Origin: Welwitschia mirabilis
Lineage: Eukaryota; Gnetophyta; Gnetopsida; Welwitschiales
Reading direction: 5' to 3'
NCBI GenBank assembly: GCA_051453625.1
Contig: JBOZIK010000001.1
Coordinates: forward strand, 62,774,819 to 62,838,818
Length of the DNA stretch: 64,000 nucleotides
Part shown: positions 12,291-25,868 of the stretch, one piece after another
Layout of the letters: each line of letters opens with the position of its first letter
Position numbering within the stretch: position 1 is the stretch's first letter
Translations under genes and position numbers: made by a program
The notes under the pieces: generated by a model
Database searches by the model: none
What the model saw: only the letters and a program-made list of their open reading frames with translations
What the model was told of the DNA's origin: nothing

Positions 12291-12912
12291 TTAACCCTTC
12301 CAATTGCACAAACTATAAGCTTTACTTGATAAAGATCCTAAGCTTAGACAACCAAGTGGGACATAAGAAGAACATTGAACATTATCTAGAAGGGATAAAG
12401 TAAGCCTAAAATGATGATGTAAATTATTCATTTTTAAATACTTAAGAAGAAAAGAGGAATATTAATTTTCACACCCTCTCTTACATAGTGCAAAAAGATA
12501 AAGTTCAAATCTTTAAGTCTTGCATGGTTATTGGATTAAACAAGGTAATTATCCATCATTTCTATAGCATATCGGTAGATGAAAGGAGCAAGAACTTCAT
12601 CAAGTAACCATTATTCATCTGATACAATAACCTTCATAAAAATATTCAACTATGATTTTGCCTCTTCCTTTCAAGAAAATGATTTAGACTTCTATAAGAA
12701 TTCCTAGCATCTCTGCTATTGACAGCCCTAAAACTATGACTTTAACATTTTGAAATACTATTTGTTATTCTTCCACTAGTAGAGAAATTCCTTGGGATTT
12801 AACAATGGTGAATTATTTAATCTATAAAGCATTTTGGGCAAAGTTGCTCATTATTCTTATACTTATGTATGAAAGATGATTCATGGCTCAAATACCTTCC
12901 CATGGTCATTAT
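12291..12912. other. Unassigned; possible internal side of the minus-strand LTR
   Basis: If the LTR at 12913 is a 5' LTR, this is the leader of its element. A weak primer-site-like string (reverse complement TGGATAATGACCATGGG) abuts the LTR. No protein motif was seen. Confidence 0.25.
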
Positions 12913-14378
12913 CCATTTCTGAACTAATAATAAAGCTAAGTAAAAAACCAGTTATCATTCTTTCCTTAGAGATAAATAAGATAGCCAAGAACACAAGGTA
13001 ACATACAAAAAGTTATTTAAAAAAAAAGGATAAACTACAAGTTAAAGGAGTATTAAGAAAAACTTATAATGATGAAAGTAAAAATAAAATTATCCCTTAA
13101 ACTAATCTAAATCATCTAATAAATGAAAGTTAATTCAATAATATAGTGCAATTTCATTATTTACATTAAAGTAATATTAAGTTGTGGATCCCTAAATTAT
13201 GGTAACATAATCTCATTTATGACATGAGTAGTGATGAAATGTCTATGCCCCTTTATCCATTACATCTTAAGTTTAAGAATGGAAAGTAGGAAAATTATTC
13301 TTGATGGTTATTAAACACTTAAAAACTACTAAAAAAACATTAGAATAAAGATTCACTCAATAAAATAAGAAGTACTTGGCATGGAAGTAGTTTTATTTAA
13401 GTATTATAAGTACAAAATTAATTACAACTTGAAATAAAAAAGGAAACTAAAATTGTACTAATAACATGAAAATTCCTTACATTTAAGAAAGACCTACATC
13501 TAGTATAGACTCATTAGGCTAGTCTCAAGGCTAGCCCACTTCTAAAGGAATATTTTAATTACATGATAAAAAAGACTCTACTACAAAGTATTATTATCAT
13601 CATGCATGAATAAATGAATATAATGAAGCGGTCTATCTCTTTTTATAGAGGGATTTAGAGTAGGGGTAATTAGAGTTCTTTGGCTTCTAGTGGTAGATGA
13701 TGTAAACAATATTCTATCTTATAGCTTTAGATTAAGATTGCATATCCTATAGTGTTAGGTAAAATCTTGGTTATGTAGTGTTTGGTGAGGGCTTCATCAT
13801 GTAGTATTAGATGGAAGCTTCATCATGTAGCATTAGATGAAATCATCATAATATTTTCAACATGTAATCTTAAATCTAGATGCTTTCAACTAATGCTATT
13901 ACCATGTGTGATGATGTCATCCTCATATGCCTCTATCATAAGTTATTACCACTTCATTGCCATCTCCTTGCTACATGTCTACCAAGTTATTACCATATGG
14001 GTTCCAGCATTGCTATCATGTGTCACTGAATATTACAACTGACTTAGATGTAGTAACTTGATAGCCTCACAACTATAATTCAATTTTAACTCTATGATGA
14101 ATCTACCAAGTGTGTTCAAAGATATTTTCTTAAATATGACTAATGTTGCCATATAAGGACACTAGTGCTATTATTATATTTTTAGAACTTCCTTCATCTT
14201 TTGCATTACACTTCATTATCATGTTAAGTGCCTAAATTTATCATGGAAAAGTACATAGCTTCATAATTAATGTTTAAAGTAATGAAAGACATAATTTATG
14301 ATTAAAAAAATTAAATATCTACCCTAAGTTAAATTAGCCTGAGATACCTACTTTAAATGTTAAGATTTAATGTTATCA
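12913..14378 (-). repeat. Gypsy LTR, minus strand (A3)
   Basis: Read on the minus strand it starts TGATAACATT at 14378. The segment 12930-14378 aligns by eye with the minus-strand LTR at 28591-30206 (shared GATAAACTAC/GATAAACTAT, ATCATCTAATAAATGAAA, the 13200-13260 block, and the repeated CATCATGTAGTATTAG phrases). It belongs to the same broad family as the A LTRs. No second LTR for it was found. The forward open frame 13782-14042 lies within the LTR and is not a gene. Confidence 0.75.
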
Positions 14379-16326
14379 CACCCCATAACTATACTTTTAC
14401 AAGGCTCTTAGCAAAAAGTATGATGAAAGATTACTAACATGGAAAAATTATAAAGAAACGTATTCAAGTATGTAGAAATGATGAAAATATTAAAAATTTT
14501 TGGCTAATTTTTGAAAAAATAAGGCATCACAATTAGGAATTTTCTTAAAAACATAGACATCATCCCTTCCAACTAAAATCAATCTTTGTCCTTAACGTTT
14601 TTGAGATAGAAATAAGTAAATGAAAAATTTTAAAATAAGTTAATGCAACCTTCGTAGTAACATGCTTCATTTCATGTTATTTTATTATAAGTAGAAAAAT
14701 GATACAAGATAAGCTATAATGTAGTTAAAGGTTATTTCATAATAAAAACATATATGCCTTTTTGGTATTCTTTCACAAGGATGAGGTTGAAGTGAAAATG
14801 ATAATATGAATGGATGTAAAATAACAATGTAAATGAAAGCATAACTAACATTCTACAATGCATACTATGAATAAAAGAGATAAACTAGCTAAGCTAATTG
14901 TCTTTATTAATAATTTTTTTATTTCAAATTTTAGTTATTATATTTAACTATAATATAAGTGAGGTATTAACTAAGTAAACTTAAGAAAATTCAATGGTTA
15001 GTAAGCAAATATCAAGTACAACTATTAAAGAAAGTAAAGAAAATAAGGCCTTCAATTTCCACNNNNNNNNNNNNNNNNNNNNNNNNNNNNNNNNNNNNNN
15101 NNNNNNNNNNNNNNNNNNNNNNNNNNNNNNNNNNNNNNNNNNNNNNNNNNNNNNNNNNNNNNNNNNNNNNNNNNNNNNNNNNNNNNNNNNNNNNNNNNNN
15201 NNNNNNNNNNNNNNNNNNNNNNNNNNNNNNNNNNNNNNNNNNNNNNNNNNNNNNNNNNNNNNNNNNNNNNNNNNNNNNNNNNNNNNNNNNNNNNNNNNNN
15301 NNNNNNNNNNNNNNNNNNNNNNNNNNNNNNNNNNNNNNNNNNNNNNNNNNNNNNNNNNNNNNNNNNNNNNNNNNNNNNNNNNNNNNNNNNNNNNNNNNNN
15401 NNNNNNNNNNNNNNNNNNNNNNNNNNNNNNNNNNNNNNNNNNNNNNNNNNNNNNNNNNNNNNNNNNNNNNNNNNNNNNNNNNNNNNNNNNNNNNNNNNNN
15501 NNNNNNNNNNNNNNNNNNNNNNNNNNNNNNNNNNNNNNNNNNNNNNNNNNNNNNNNNNNNNNNNNAATTTTAATATCATTTAGAATTTAGTGCTATAGAA
15601 TTTTTCTTCTAATATAGTTAAGCATGTTGTTTATAAAGAAATCATTACTACATTGCTAGTAAACATCTATATTCCCAATGCAATAAAACATGCCATAAGT
15701 AGATCCTTAGAGCGACATTACTAATGTGTGTCCATAGCCCTGATGTAATTAACTAATCTAAATGATATTGATTAAAAATATAATGTGCTTTTAGATAAGA
15801 AATATAATGTTTTTCTTTTGAGTCTGNNNNNNNNNNNNNNNNNNNNNNNNNNNNNNNNNNNNNNNNNNNNNNNNNNNNNNNNNNNNNNNNNNNNNNNNNN
15901 NNNNNNNNNNNNNNNNNNNNNNNNNNNNNNNNNNNNNNNNNNNNNNNNNNNNNNNNNNNNNNNAGCCCCATAAATGCATAAAAATATAGAGTACATCCTA
16001 AGGGTAGATTATACCTTTTCATTCATTTCCTAAATGGAAGACCTCAATTGAATGTAACTTTAACAATATAACTCAAAATAAGCATTAAATTCCCTTAAAG
16101 ATCATAGGTTCACCTGGTCTCAACTAAAACTTAGAATGATATAAAGATTACTTATTATTTATTTAAATATTAAATACCATTAACCAAGTTCCTTAAGTCT
16201 CAAAATTTCATAAATGAATGGTAGAGATGGATGACTAGTGAGTTGTATAAAATAGTATCATAGTGGATTGAGTGAGGTATGCGGTTTGAAAAGGTGATGG
16301 CTAATTCTATGATGTGAGTGGAATTT
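14379..16326. other. Unassigned AT-rich DNA with gaps 15063-15565 and 15827-15963
   Basis: No repeat partner or protein motif was recognised. The frames reported here consist mostly of N. Confidence 0.4.
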
Positions 16327-16947
16327 GGGGTTACTATTAATAATTAAAAAATAATATTATGATCAGGTTACTTAATCAATTTATCTTAATGGGAGATATT
16401 AATATAATTGATATTATCATAAAAACATATCTCCTTTTTTTCTATGATAATTATGGACTTATCATTTGCCCATGACATTTTCAAGCTATTTAAGACAACT
16501 TGAAGAACATGTTATAAAATGATTATCTTCTATGTCAAAATGCTAGTACCACCATCTAGGGCTACCAACATTGTCCACCCTTCTATGCAAAACAATACAA
16601 ATCTCATGTTTATGGCTTATCATGGATAATTAAATCAAATGTAGTTATGGGCTTGATCAAATTCTACATCAAAAGTAACTTGAATTCTCAATAACACATG
16701 CTAGTGATGATAATGATACATCACAAAGACATATGTCATTACTATATAGGATAATAGTGGAGATACATGGTCATGACAGTGGATGGCAGCAGCTTTAGCA
16801 TCCAAGAGCAAAATGTTATCCTCGTAATAGGAATATCTACCAAATGGAATAGTTGACAAAATGCCCTATGTAATGCCATCATTATGTAACTACTCACTTA
16901 ATGCTACAAACTAAAGGCTTGTAATCATCTCCCACCCATACCTCACC

Positions 16948-16957
16948 TATAAAAGGG
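16948..16957 (+). promoter_or_regulatory. LTR TATA box
   Basis: TATAAAAGGG lies in the middle of the 5' LTR. The same box is seen at the same relative position at 44232, 33612 and 49750. Confidence 0.6.
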
Positions 16958-17098
16958 TTTTAAGCCCTTTATTATGACATCCTTTGTTTGGGGCAAAGTA
17001 GAATCTTATAGTGTTAAGTTAGGATGGCCTTATGAGTACTTCTTCAAGGATTGAGCTTTCTTTCAAGGAGCTTGAGAAGCCCTTCTTGCTTTCTTTCA

Positions 17099-17895
17099 TC
17101 TTTAATGTAATGTGCCTTTTTCTAAATTAACACTTAAGAGTTGTTTCTTTTGATTGCTAGTCTTAATTTAGTTTATACTAGAAATGCTTATGTAGTAAAT
17201 CACTATTAAGCTTTATTTTGGTCAACCAAGTGAATTTGAATTAGTTCATTGATTCATAGTCTTAGTAATTTTATAGATCTTGCATAGTAGTTTATACTTT
17301 TTAGATTTATTATAAGGCTATAAGGGATCAATGATAATTAAATTCATCGACACTCAAAGAATAAATGAGATTATGTCATCATAACTTAAACCTCTATACC
17401 TCATGGTCTAAAGTTTGTTTTAGGATTAAGAAACATATGATTAAGNNNNNNNNNNNNNNNNNNNNNNNNNNNNNNNNNNNNNNNNNNNNNNNNNNNNNNN
17501 NNNNNNNNNNNNNNNNNNNNNNNNNNNNNNNNNNNNNNNNNNNNNATCTTTAATGTAATGTGCCTTTTTTCTGAATTAACACTCAAGAGTTGTTTCTTTT
17601 AATTACTAGTCTTAATTTAGTTTATACTCAAAATGCTTATGTAGTAAATCACTATTAAGTTTTATTTTAGTTAACCAAGTGAATTTGAATTAGTTAATTG
17701 ATTCATGGTCTTAGTAATTTTATAGATCTTGCATAGTAGTTTATACTTTCTAGATTTATTATAAGGCTATAAGGGATCAATGATAATTAAATTCATCAAC
17801 ACTCAAAGAATAAATGAGATTATGTTACCATAACTTAAACCTCTATAACTAATGGTCTAAAGTTTGTTTTAGGATTAAGAAACATATGATTAAGT
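17099..17895. repeat. Probable false duplication around a 100-N gap
   Basis: 17099-17445 and 17546-17895 are near-identical, separated by exactly 100 N (17446-17545). The few differences are of the size expected between haplotypes. Confidence 0.8.
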
Positions 17896-18149
17896 CAAAA
17901 AATTGTAAGAGGATGAACTAGGCAACACTTAGAGCTTGCTTGCTTTCCATCTTTTTGAATGAAATTTTAAATAAAAATTAACAACTCCCTTTTTTTTGTC
18001 TTTTCTTTTCTTTTCTTAAATTTTATAACTTGCATTAAGAAAAATCTAGTGTAAAAATTTTGAGAAATCTACCCTAGTTATCGGTATGAAAATGATAACA
18101 CTAAATATAAACTTACTTAAATCTAAATAATTATAAAACATGACTAGAG

Positions 18150-18169
18150 TTTGGCATCATTATCAGGGA
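18150..18169 (+). other. Primer-binding site of A2, best preserved
   Basis: TTTGGCATCATTATCAGGGA differs from the Athila/Tat site TTGGCGCCGTTGCCGGGGA only by C-to-T or G-to-A changes. Confidence 0.85.
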
Positions 18170-20163
18170 CAATGACACATTAGCTGCTCAAAGGAGTACC
18201 AAGTTTTATTTTTGTGAGTTTCATAACTTTTGTTTTTCTAGTGATGGACACTAGTTCTACTTTTTTTCCCTTCTTTTGTGTGTTTTTTAGTGGTTGATAC
18301 TAGTCATTCTAGTAATACCTAAACTAGTCTACTTTTAAATTTATTTTTATTTTCATTCTAACTCATCTTGTATAGGTATAATAATATCTTTACAGGTTAC
18401 TTTAAAGAGAAAAACTTAAAAACTTAACTTACGTTTCACGATCCCTATTATTTTCTAAATTTTTCTAATTTTATAAATTTTTCTAATTTTCTATGCTATG
18501 AATTTCTGCATGATAAAACATTAAAATCTTAAAAACATTCATAACTTCATTAAATATTGGATTTATGTATGATCACAATTTTCATCTATGTTTAATTTTT
18601 TTGTGATCCCGATATGATAACTAATTTGGAAGAACACTGTAAATGATTCTATTTTTATTAAACTCTTATTTCATATTCTGATCAGTGTCATCACCTATCT
18701 TAAGTGATGTTGTCGATGTTTATGATTCAAACACCTTGAAACTTTTACAAAACCTTTTGATTAAACTTGAAACATCTCTATCTTATACACTCTATGAAAA
18801 ACTTTTCTCAACATTTCTTGAAACTTATTTGAACCTATTTTTTCATGCCTTGAATCTATGATGATTTAACTAGGTTAATTAGGAATCCTTTAAACAATAT
18901 AAATCCTTTTAGTAATTCAAGAAGCACATGATAATATGAACATCATGATGACTCACAAAAGGAGTAAGTCTTAAAATCTCAAGATGACCCAAACAACAAT
19001 TAATAAGACCCCTTATCTCAATAACAATAAGATTCAAATGATCCAATTACTGAAGCAACATCTAATAAGAACTTATTACTCAATTAATTACTTATTACCT
19101 TGCCCAATAAGCAGCCAAATAATAAGATACTACTAAAAATGCTAAATAACCTAAGTAAACTCTTCATGATTATCTCTAACCATAATGCTTAAGAACTCTA
19201 TCTTGTATAGTACAACTATCCATTAATCAAAGGTTAGAGTTTAATACCTTTACTATCTAAATTTTCCCTTACTTCCATGGCTTAAAATCTAAAAAACCAA
19301 ACCTTCATCTTAAAGAATTTAAGCATGTCTTATGAATCATCCCCTAATATCAGAATACTTATAATGCCCTTAGGCTTAAGCCCTTTTTAATAAGAACTTG
19401 GATCAATCTAAATAATAATTTCATCTCCAAATTCTTTCCAAATCACAAAATAAATGCCTTAGAAAAGAAATCCTAAACTACTAGCAAAAGAAATATGAAA
19501 CATTTTCCCAAGTGTTAGAAAGATTCAAATACTTATTACAAAAATTCCATTAATATGGATTTAAAAGAGGTGGGAACAGAGGAGGAGGACGTGGGGGGTG
19601 GTATAAGTTTCTTCTATGATGGGTGAACCACAAATAATAAAAAACTAGTTGAAATGATGATAGAGGAAATTTACTTAGTATTCCCTTAAACAAGGTTTGA
19701 GAATATTTAGGAAGCATAGCTAATAATTCAAAACTATTAAATCAACAAGATCCCATCATCCTATTAGATCTACTAATAAATTCAAAGTCCCTAAAAATTT
19801 TAAAGTAAATAATAGAATAAGTGAACTAGCAAAAAGAGCAGAATATTTAACCACCTCACCCTCATCTTCACCCTTATTAATAAACTAGAATGATTAATTT
19901 TTCACATTGATAACTATAAAATAGTTAAATGTCCTTCAATTCTCTTATTTCAAAACATTATTAATGGGTGACTAAACATAATAGGGTACCAATAGGAAAA
20001 TCAGAAAAATGAGCTTTACTTAAACACATACGATCTTAAGTAAAGGAACCACCCTAACTTTTCTTGGAAGAAAAATAATCAAATCAATCAACTAAAAAAA
20101 TCTTTTCCTTTATCATCATTCTATCCATTTTCATTCAATTATCAGAATCCACCTCCATCCAAT

Positions 20164-20400
20164 ATTTTTGAGGAATTAGTAAGTAAATTCATGGAAAATT
20201 AAGTCCAAATCACTCATAACCATGAATCAATCCTTAAATAACATTCCTCTTCATTAATCAACCTCAATGAAAATACCTAATTGATTTTAAAAAGTATTTA
20301 ACAAGTCCAACAAATACAAACCTGGAATCTCTATACCATAAACCAAAGGAAAACAGGTAAACTCTCTGTAAGTTCTCAACAAAATCCTTAGGGAATGACA
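20164..20400 (+). pseudogene. Gypsy gag C-terminal remnant (A2)
   Basis: The frame FEELVSKFMEN-VQITHNH is followed by a decayed NQRKTGKLSV-SSQQNP, resembling the gag end motif GxLPSxTxxNP. It corresponds to 5003 (A1) and 46540 (A5). Stops interrupt it. Confidence 0.65.
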
Positions 20401-20614
20401 TTATATAAGAAGGGTTAAGCCACTTTGAATAAACCAAGGCTATTTACCTTTAAAGTGGCATAGAGATTCACCAAGGTTCAAATCAAAGTCAATATAAATA
20501 AAAGGGAAAGAAAAAATAAAAGTTACAAATCTCTATAATAAACCTTTACCCTTTTCCAAGAATTTGAATAAAAGGTAAAATACTTAGAAAAACCTTTGTT
20601 CATATACAAATAGC

Positions 20615-20934
20615 CTTTATCATTTCCTGAATGTCTTAGAAATAAGAACATCAAAAAATAATAATTAAAGGCCTTAGAAATTTTCAAGAAGCTTAAAATC
20701 AAACTGCATCTTTTAGAAGACATTNNNNNNNNNNNNNNNNNNNNNNNNNNNNNNNNNNNNNNNNNNNNNNNNNNNNNNNNNNNNNNNNNNNNNNNNNNNN
20801 NNNNNNNNNNNNNNNNNNNNNNNNCTTTATCATTTCCTGAATGTCTTAGAAATAAGAACATCAAAAAATAATAATTAACGGCCTTAGAAATTTTCAAGAA
20901 GCTTAAAATCAAAATGCATCTTTTAGAAGACATT
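20615..20934. repeat. Probable false duplication around a 100-N gap
   Basis: 20615-20724 and 20825-20934 are nearly identical across the 100-N run 20725-20824. The minus-strand frame spanning this region exists only because of the duplication. Confidence 0.8.
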
Positions 20935-21116
20935 AAAAAGGTACCTATTATGCAAAATTCCTTAAGAATATGTGCATAACAAAGAGACATATAAACATAA
21001 AAAACAAATATTTTTTAGCCTTAAAAACTAGCCCAATTATCCAAAATTAGTTTTTGCCTAAGTATAAAGATCCTAGTTGCTCCGCAATAGCAATTATAAC
21101 TAGGGACTAAAACATT

Positions 21117-21690
21117 AAGCATGCCTTATTAGATCTGAAAGCAAGTGTTAACATCCTACTCCATTATGTATACAAGAAATCTGTCTTAAATGATCTAAAC
21201 ATACTAAAATCTAATTGCAATTAGTAAACAATTCTATCAAGTCATCATTAGAAATAACCGAGGATGTGATAGTTTAAGTAGAAAATTATTATTTCCTAAG
21301 GGACTTCGTTGTTTTAGAAATGGACACAATAAAATGAAATTTAGTTCCAATTATTTTAGGAAGATCTTTTCTAGTAATTCTTAATGCTCTTATAGNNNNN
21401 NNNNNNNNNNNNNNNNNNNNNNNNNNNNNNNNNNNNNNNNNNNNNNNNNNNNNNNNNNNNNNNNNNNNNNNNNNNNNNNNNNNNNNNNNNNNNNNGTAGA
21501 AAATTGTTATTTCCTAACGGACTTCATTATTTTAGAAATGGATACAATAAAATGAAACTTAGTTCTAATTATTTTACGAAGAACTTTTCTAGTAATGCTT
21601 AATGCTCTTATAGATTATAGGAAGGGTTAAATTAAGATATAATTTGGTGACACGAATTTCAAATTAAATTTCTTTATGTGATTCTCAAGA
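21117..21690 (+). pseudogene. Gypsy aspartic protease remnant (A2)
   Basis: The frame opens with LLDLKASVNILL, corresponding to the Athila/Tat protease active site (usually CDLGASVNLLP); the catalytic aspartate is kept and glycine is changed to lysine. VYKKSVLNDLN follows as in the family (VYKQLGLGELK). Further on, PIILGRSFLVILNALID matches the flap-side motif PIILGRPFLATANALID at 21347, and FGDTNFKLNFF matches the domain end. Stops and frameshifts occur, and a 100-N gap with duplicated flanks (21278-21395 and 21496-21613) lies inside. In a working element this enzyme would cut the Gag-Pol polyprotein. Confidence 0.8.
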
Positions 21691-22122
21691 GGTAATTAGA
21701 TTAATGAAGTTTAAGACTTTAAATGTTATCTTAATGAGCTAAATGCATTCCATCATATCTCATCACTTGAATGTTCCTTATTGGACTCTAAACATAATAG
21801 TTATAATTCTTTTAAGTCTTCTGCAATAAGTCATACTGCAAAAAACTAGGTTGTGTCTAAGGATGATTTTCTTATGAATACTCCATATGAGTATAACATA
21901 TTTTACTATTCCCTTAATTCTTTTCACACATCAAATCCATTTTTAAACCATCTTATTAAGTCTAAAACCCTAACCATCAATCTATAAATTTTTAAGACTT
22001 ACTAACCTAGGTTAATAACCCTTAAATAAAAATAAATAACAAGAGATCTTATTGTCACCTAAGTAATAATTTTGATTAAGTTCACTTATAAGTTTCTAAG
22101 AAAATATTATGCTTATTTTGAG

Positions 22123-22262
22123 TTTATTGGTTAAGAGAATGTTTCCTTAAGTTTTCAATCTTCATAAAACTCATTGAAAATATGGGATCTACCTTCCTAT
22201 TATGCTTCTTAAGTTTAAATCTTTTAATGGAGATAAGATTTATCTTGATTAGGCTAATGAGC
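22123..22262 (+). pseudogene. Gypsy integrase C-terminal tail (A2)
   Basis: One frame of about 46 codons with three stops reads LLVKRMFP, VFNLHKTH, KYGIYLP and NGDKIYLD-ANEL. It aligns with the integrase tail LLYNSRLKLFPGKLKSKW-GPF ... NGxxFKVNGQRLK of Athila/Tat elements. No integrase zinc-binding or D,D-35-E core is found upstream. Confidence 0.55.
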
Positions 22263-23536
22263 TAATGACCGCTTTACTATACCTGAAAAAATGAATATGA
22301 CAAGATGAACAAAAGAAAAATTTAATATCTCTTCTCTGAATGCATATAACATTAATCAATTAATTGGGTTTATTAATTGCATTAGGGCCATATATGCTTG
22401 CTGGCAATGTAACTCTAATGATCCATTTTATGACATGTTCAACTATATGAGGGATATAGAGTGTGCTAGCAATGCAACACTAATTCCCTCATACATCAGC
22501 ATGCTTAATTCTATTAGAGGGAGATGTCATAATACTAGATTCTTAACATGATTTAAAGGCTTAAAACTAATAACCTATATGCTAGTAGATATGGAAAATA
22601 ATGGAATGTAAAAGGTTGGAATTGGAGGTCTTTGGTGTTTTCTTGTCTTTTAACTTTCATACTTAGGTTTTATAGTGATTTCATGAATTCATGTAAGTTA
22701 CTTAGTCAAGACTATGCTTAGTTGATTTTAGGATCCATTAAAAAATACAAAAACATAATAAAGGTCATTAACTTAGGTTAGTTTACTCATTCATTTATTA
22801 GTTTATGGTTTTGTCCTTTGACACATTTTCATCTTCCATCTCCATTATTCAGTGCACTTCATCATTCTTTTCATGAGAAACAAATCATAAGGCATAAACT
22901 ATTTTTATGTATTAATCTTTCACTTAGCATCATTTGACATTAGTTAGTTCTTTCCTTTTTCTAGATTAGTTGTATTACTTTGCANNNNNNNNNNNNNNNN
23001 NNNNNNNNNNNNNNNNNNNNNNNNNNNNNNNNNNNNNNNNNNNNNNNNNNNNNNNNNNNNNNNNNNNNNNNNNNNNNNNNNNNNATCATTTAGTGCACTT
23101 CATCATTCTTTTCATGAGAAATAAATCATAAGGCATAAACTATTTGTATGTATTAACCTTTCACTTAGCATCAATTGGCATTAGTTAGTTATTTCCTTTT
23201 TCTAGATTAGTTGTATTACTTTGCATGATTTTTAATAAAAGGATTTATTAACATCATTTTAAGTTTATGTGCTCAAATAACGTGAACTTTTTTTACCATA
23301 TAACTTTGAGGATAAGATCTAGGTTTGATTAGAGGAAATGGCATCCAGTTTTTACATTATTTTTCATCTAATTTTTATTTTTAATGTCTTAATTGCAAAA
23401 AAAAATTAATCATACAAGTTTTCAAAGTTATATCATTTTCACTCTTGATCACTTTAACTTAGACAATTTTTCTATGTCTAACCATTTCATTAACAACTTT
23501 TTGCTAAGGCACTAGCAAAAGTCTAGTTGACGGGTA
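22263..23536 (+). other. A2 3' untranslated internal region
   Basis: This has no open frame but is shared with A5 (48098-49148): common phrases include AAATGAATATGA, GATTTAAAGGCTTAAAAC and CATGAGAAATAAATCATAAG. A 100-N gap (22985-23084) carries duplicated flanks (22844-22984 and 23085-23224). Confidence 0.7.
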
Positions 23537-24894
23537 TGTTAACATGTAAATATTAACATTATGATCAACTTAAATAATTAACTTGTCTTAATGAAATACA
23601 TTAATATAATAAATATTATCATAAAAACATGTCTTCTATTGATCTTTGTAATAATTATGGACTTACATTTGTCTATGACATTTTTAGGTTATTTAAGCCA
23701 ACTTGAAGGACGTGCTTCAAAATGGTGATCTTACAGGAAAAAATATTAGTACTTCCACTTAGGACTACTAGAACCACTAGTTATTTTATCTAAAATAATG
23801 CAAATCTCATGTTCTTTACTCATCATGGAGAATTAAATAAAATGCAATCATGAGCTTGATTGAATTCTACATTAAACATAACTTGCATTCTCAATGACAG
23901 GCCACAATAATAACAATGATATGTCACAAAGATATTTAACATTACTTAGTAGGATAATAGTGGAGACACATGGGGATGATAGCTATTAGGAGTAGCACCA
24001 ACATCCAAGAGCTAAGTATTGGACTCCTTTTAGGAAGTTTTACAAAATGGAACAAATAACAAAGTGCCCTACCTAATGCCATCATTATGTAAATGGTTAC
24101 CTAATGTTATAAGCCAAAGGCTTGTAATCATCCTTGACCACATACCTTACCTAAAAAAAGGTCTTAATCCCTTTATTATAATATCATTCATTTGGAATAA
24201 ATATAAAACTTTTGAGTATCAAGATTTAATGATCTTTTGAGCACTTCTTTAGGGAGTAAGCTTGCTTTCAAGGAGCCTAAGGAGTCATTTCTTCTTCCTT
24301 TCATCCTAGATGTGATGTGCCTTTTTCTAAATTAATACTAAGGATTTATTTCTTTTAACTACTTATCTCAATTTAATTTGTACTAGGAATGCTTAAGTAA
24401 TAATGTGCTATTAAGTTTTATTTTAATCAACTAAGTGAATTTGAATTAGTTAATTGATTCATAGTATTGGTAATTTTATGAATCTTGTGCATGTTTAGTT
24501 CATATTTTTCATTTTTATTATAAGGCTATGAGGGATAAATAATAATTAAATTCACTAATACTCAAATGATAAATGAGATTATATCACTATAACCTAAGCC
24601 TCTATACTTGATGATCTAAAGTTTATTTTAGGATTAAGCAACATATGATCAAGTGAGGAACTTGTAGGAGGATGAATCAAGAAACACTTGAAGCTTGTTT
24701 ACTTACCATATTTGTAGATGAAGTTTTAAATAAGAGTTATCAACTTCCTTTTCTTTTCTTTTCTTTTCTTAAATTTATAACTTACATTAAGAAAAAGTTA
24801 TTGTAAAACTTTTTAAAAATCTACCTTAGTTATTCCTGTGAAAAGAATAATATTGAGTTCAAACTCAATTAAATATGGATCACTATAAAATGCA
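23537..24894 (+). repeat. 3' LTR of A2
   Basis: It starts TGTTAACATGTAAATATTAA after a decayed polypurine stretch (GTCTAGTTGACGGGTA) and ends ACTATAAAATGCA. It is about 1.36 kb and aligns along its length with 16327-18140. Confidence 0.85.
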
Positions 24895-25868
24895 ATCATT
24901 CATCAAAGTAAAAGGGTTTAAGGTAATAATTATACATGTGGTAGTGTTTTGGTAATTTTAAGACAGAGAGAGACTAGCAAGAAAAAATGTTTTTAATGCT
25001 TCTAAATTTTTTCATCCTAAATCTAATTAATAAGGAAATAAATCTAGTCGAGAATTATGCAATAAAACTAAGGTATTATTGTAGTGGGATTTTTTCTTAT
25101 GGTGAACAAAAAGAATTTTAGATAGTGAAGGCTATGTGGATTAAGAGTGTATTAGCTTTACTCAAATGAGATGTGCTAAATTAAGAAATTACACACATAT
25201 ATTTTGACATATTAGTTTATGAAATTGAAAAGGACAAGATTCATGCAATTGATAAATACTATGTATGTAAAGTCTAAAATAGTTCATATTTTGGCTTGTT
25301 TCTACTTTTTTAACAAATCATGGAAGACATCATTTTGAGATAAATATTAAAGTAGATTTTAAATGACTAAGTGAAATGGATTTTTATTAGAAGAGTCATG
25401 AGTAAGATTCTTAGAAAGTGGTTGTAACTCAATGAAGGGTTTTTCTTATATGTTAATGCTTGAATCTTACTCAAGAAACAATGATGAAATCAAATCATTT
25501 TAGTCATGAAAATATTAAGTAAGTAGGTAAGGATTCCTTATGTATTGGAGTTTGTAAGAGCTCTACTTTTATAAAGATTACTAGAGGATTCATCTTCATA
25601 TGATTGCTCATAAGACAAACATGACATGAAAGGTCTTGATTGTGAAAGTTTTAAGAAGGTAAGGATTCCTTATATGATGGAATTTGTATGAGTTATTTGA
25701 TTTCTTTATCCTTATAATGTTAGTTAGATATATACTTCTTATGTAGTTGTCCAAAACCTAGTTTTTCAATGGTTTCATCCTCAATCCTAAAGGATATGGC
25801 TTGGGTATCTTTTATAGATGTATCCTCTAGTTTACATTAGTTAAATGAAAGAAGGATGGGAGGGGTGT
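24895..25868. other. Unassigned DNA
   Basis: It contains a short direct repeat, AAGGATTCCTTAT followed by TGGAATTTGTA/TGGAGTTTGTA, near 25534 and 25665. No protein motif was recognised. Confidence 0.4.

Larger units (their letters stand above)
16327..18140 (+). repeat. 5' LTR of A2, inflated by an assembly duplication
   Basis: The start is approximate (GGTTACTATTAATAATTAAA is a decayed TGTTAACATG start). It ends ATTATAAAACA at 18140, just before the primer site. After removing the duplicated 17099-17445/17546-17895 block and its 100-N gap it is about 1.37 kb, the same as the other subfamily-A LTRs. Confidence 0.8.
16327..24894 (+). mobile_element. Ty3/gypsy Athila/Tat-like element A2, degenerate, both LTRs present
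   Basis: The order is 5' LTR 16327-18140, primer site 18150, leader, gag remnant 20164-20400, protease 21117-21690, integrase C-terminal end 22123-22262, untranslated 3' region, 3' LTR 23537-24894. Between protease and integrase tail there is only ~430 bp, where reverse transcriptase, RNase H and the integrase core (about 3 kb) should be. The two LTRs differ by roughly 15-20% by eye, so insertion is ancient. About 0.7 kb of the internal span is assembly duplication at 100-N gaps. No convincing target-site duplication was found. Confidence 0.85.

Noticed and set aside
20523-20990. 155-codon minus-strand frame with two identical halves
   Set aside because: The halves are the duplicated flanks of a 100-N gap; a single copy gives only about 50 codons, and it lies in the gypsy gag-protease interval on the wrong strand.
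24895-24899. ATCAT as a target-site duplication for element A2
   Set aside because: No matching pentamer was found immediately before the 5' LTR start, whose exact edge is uncertain.
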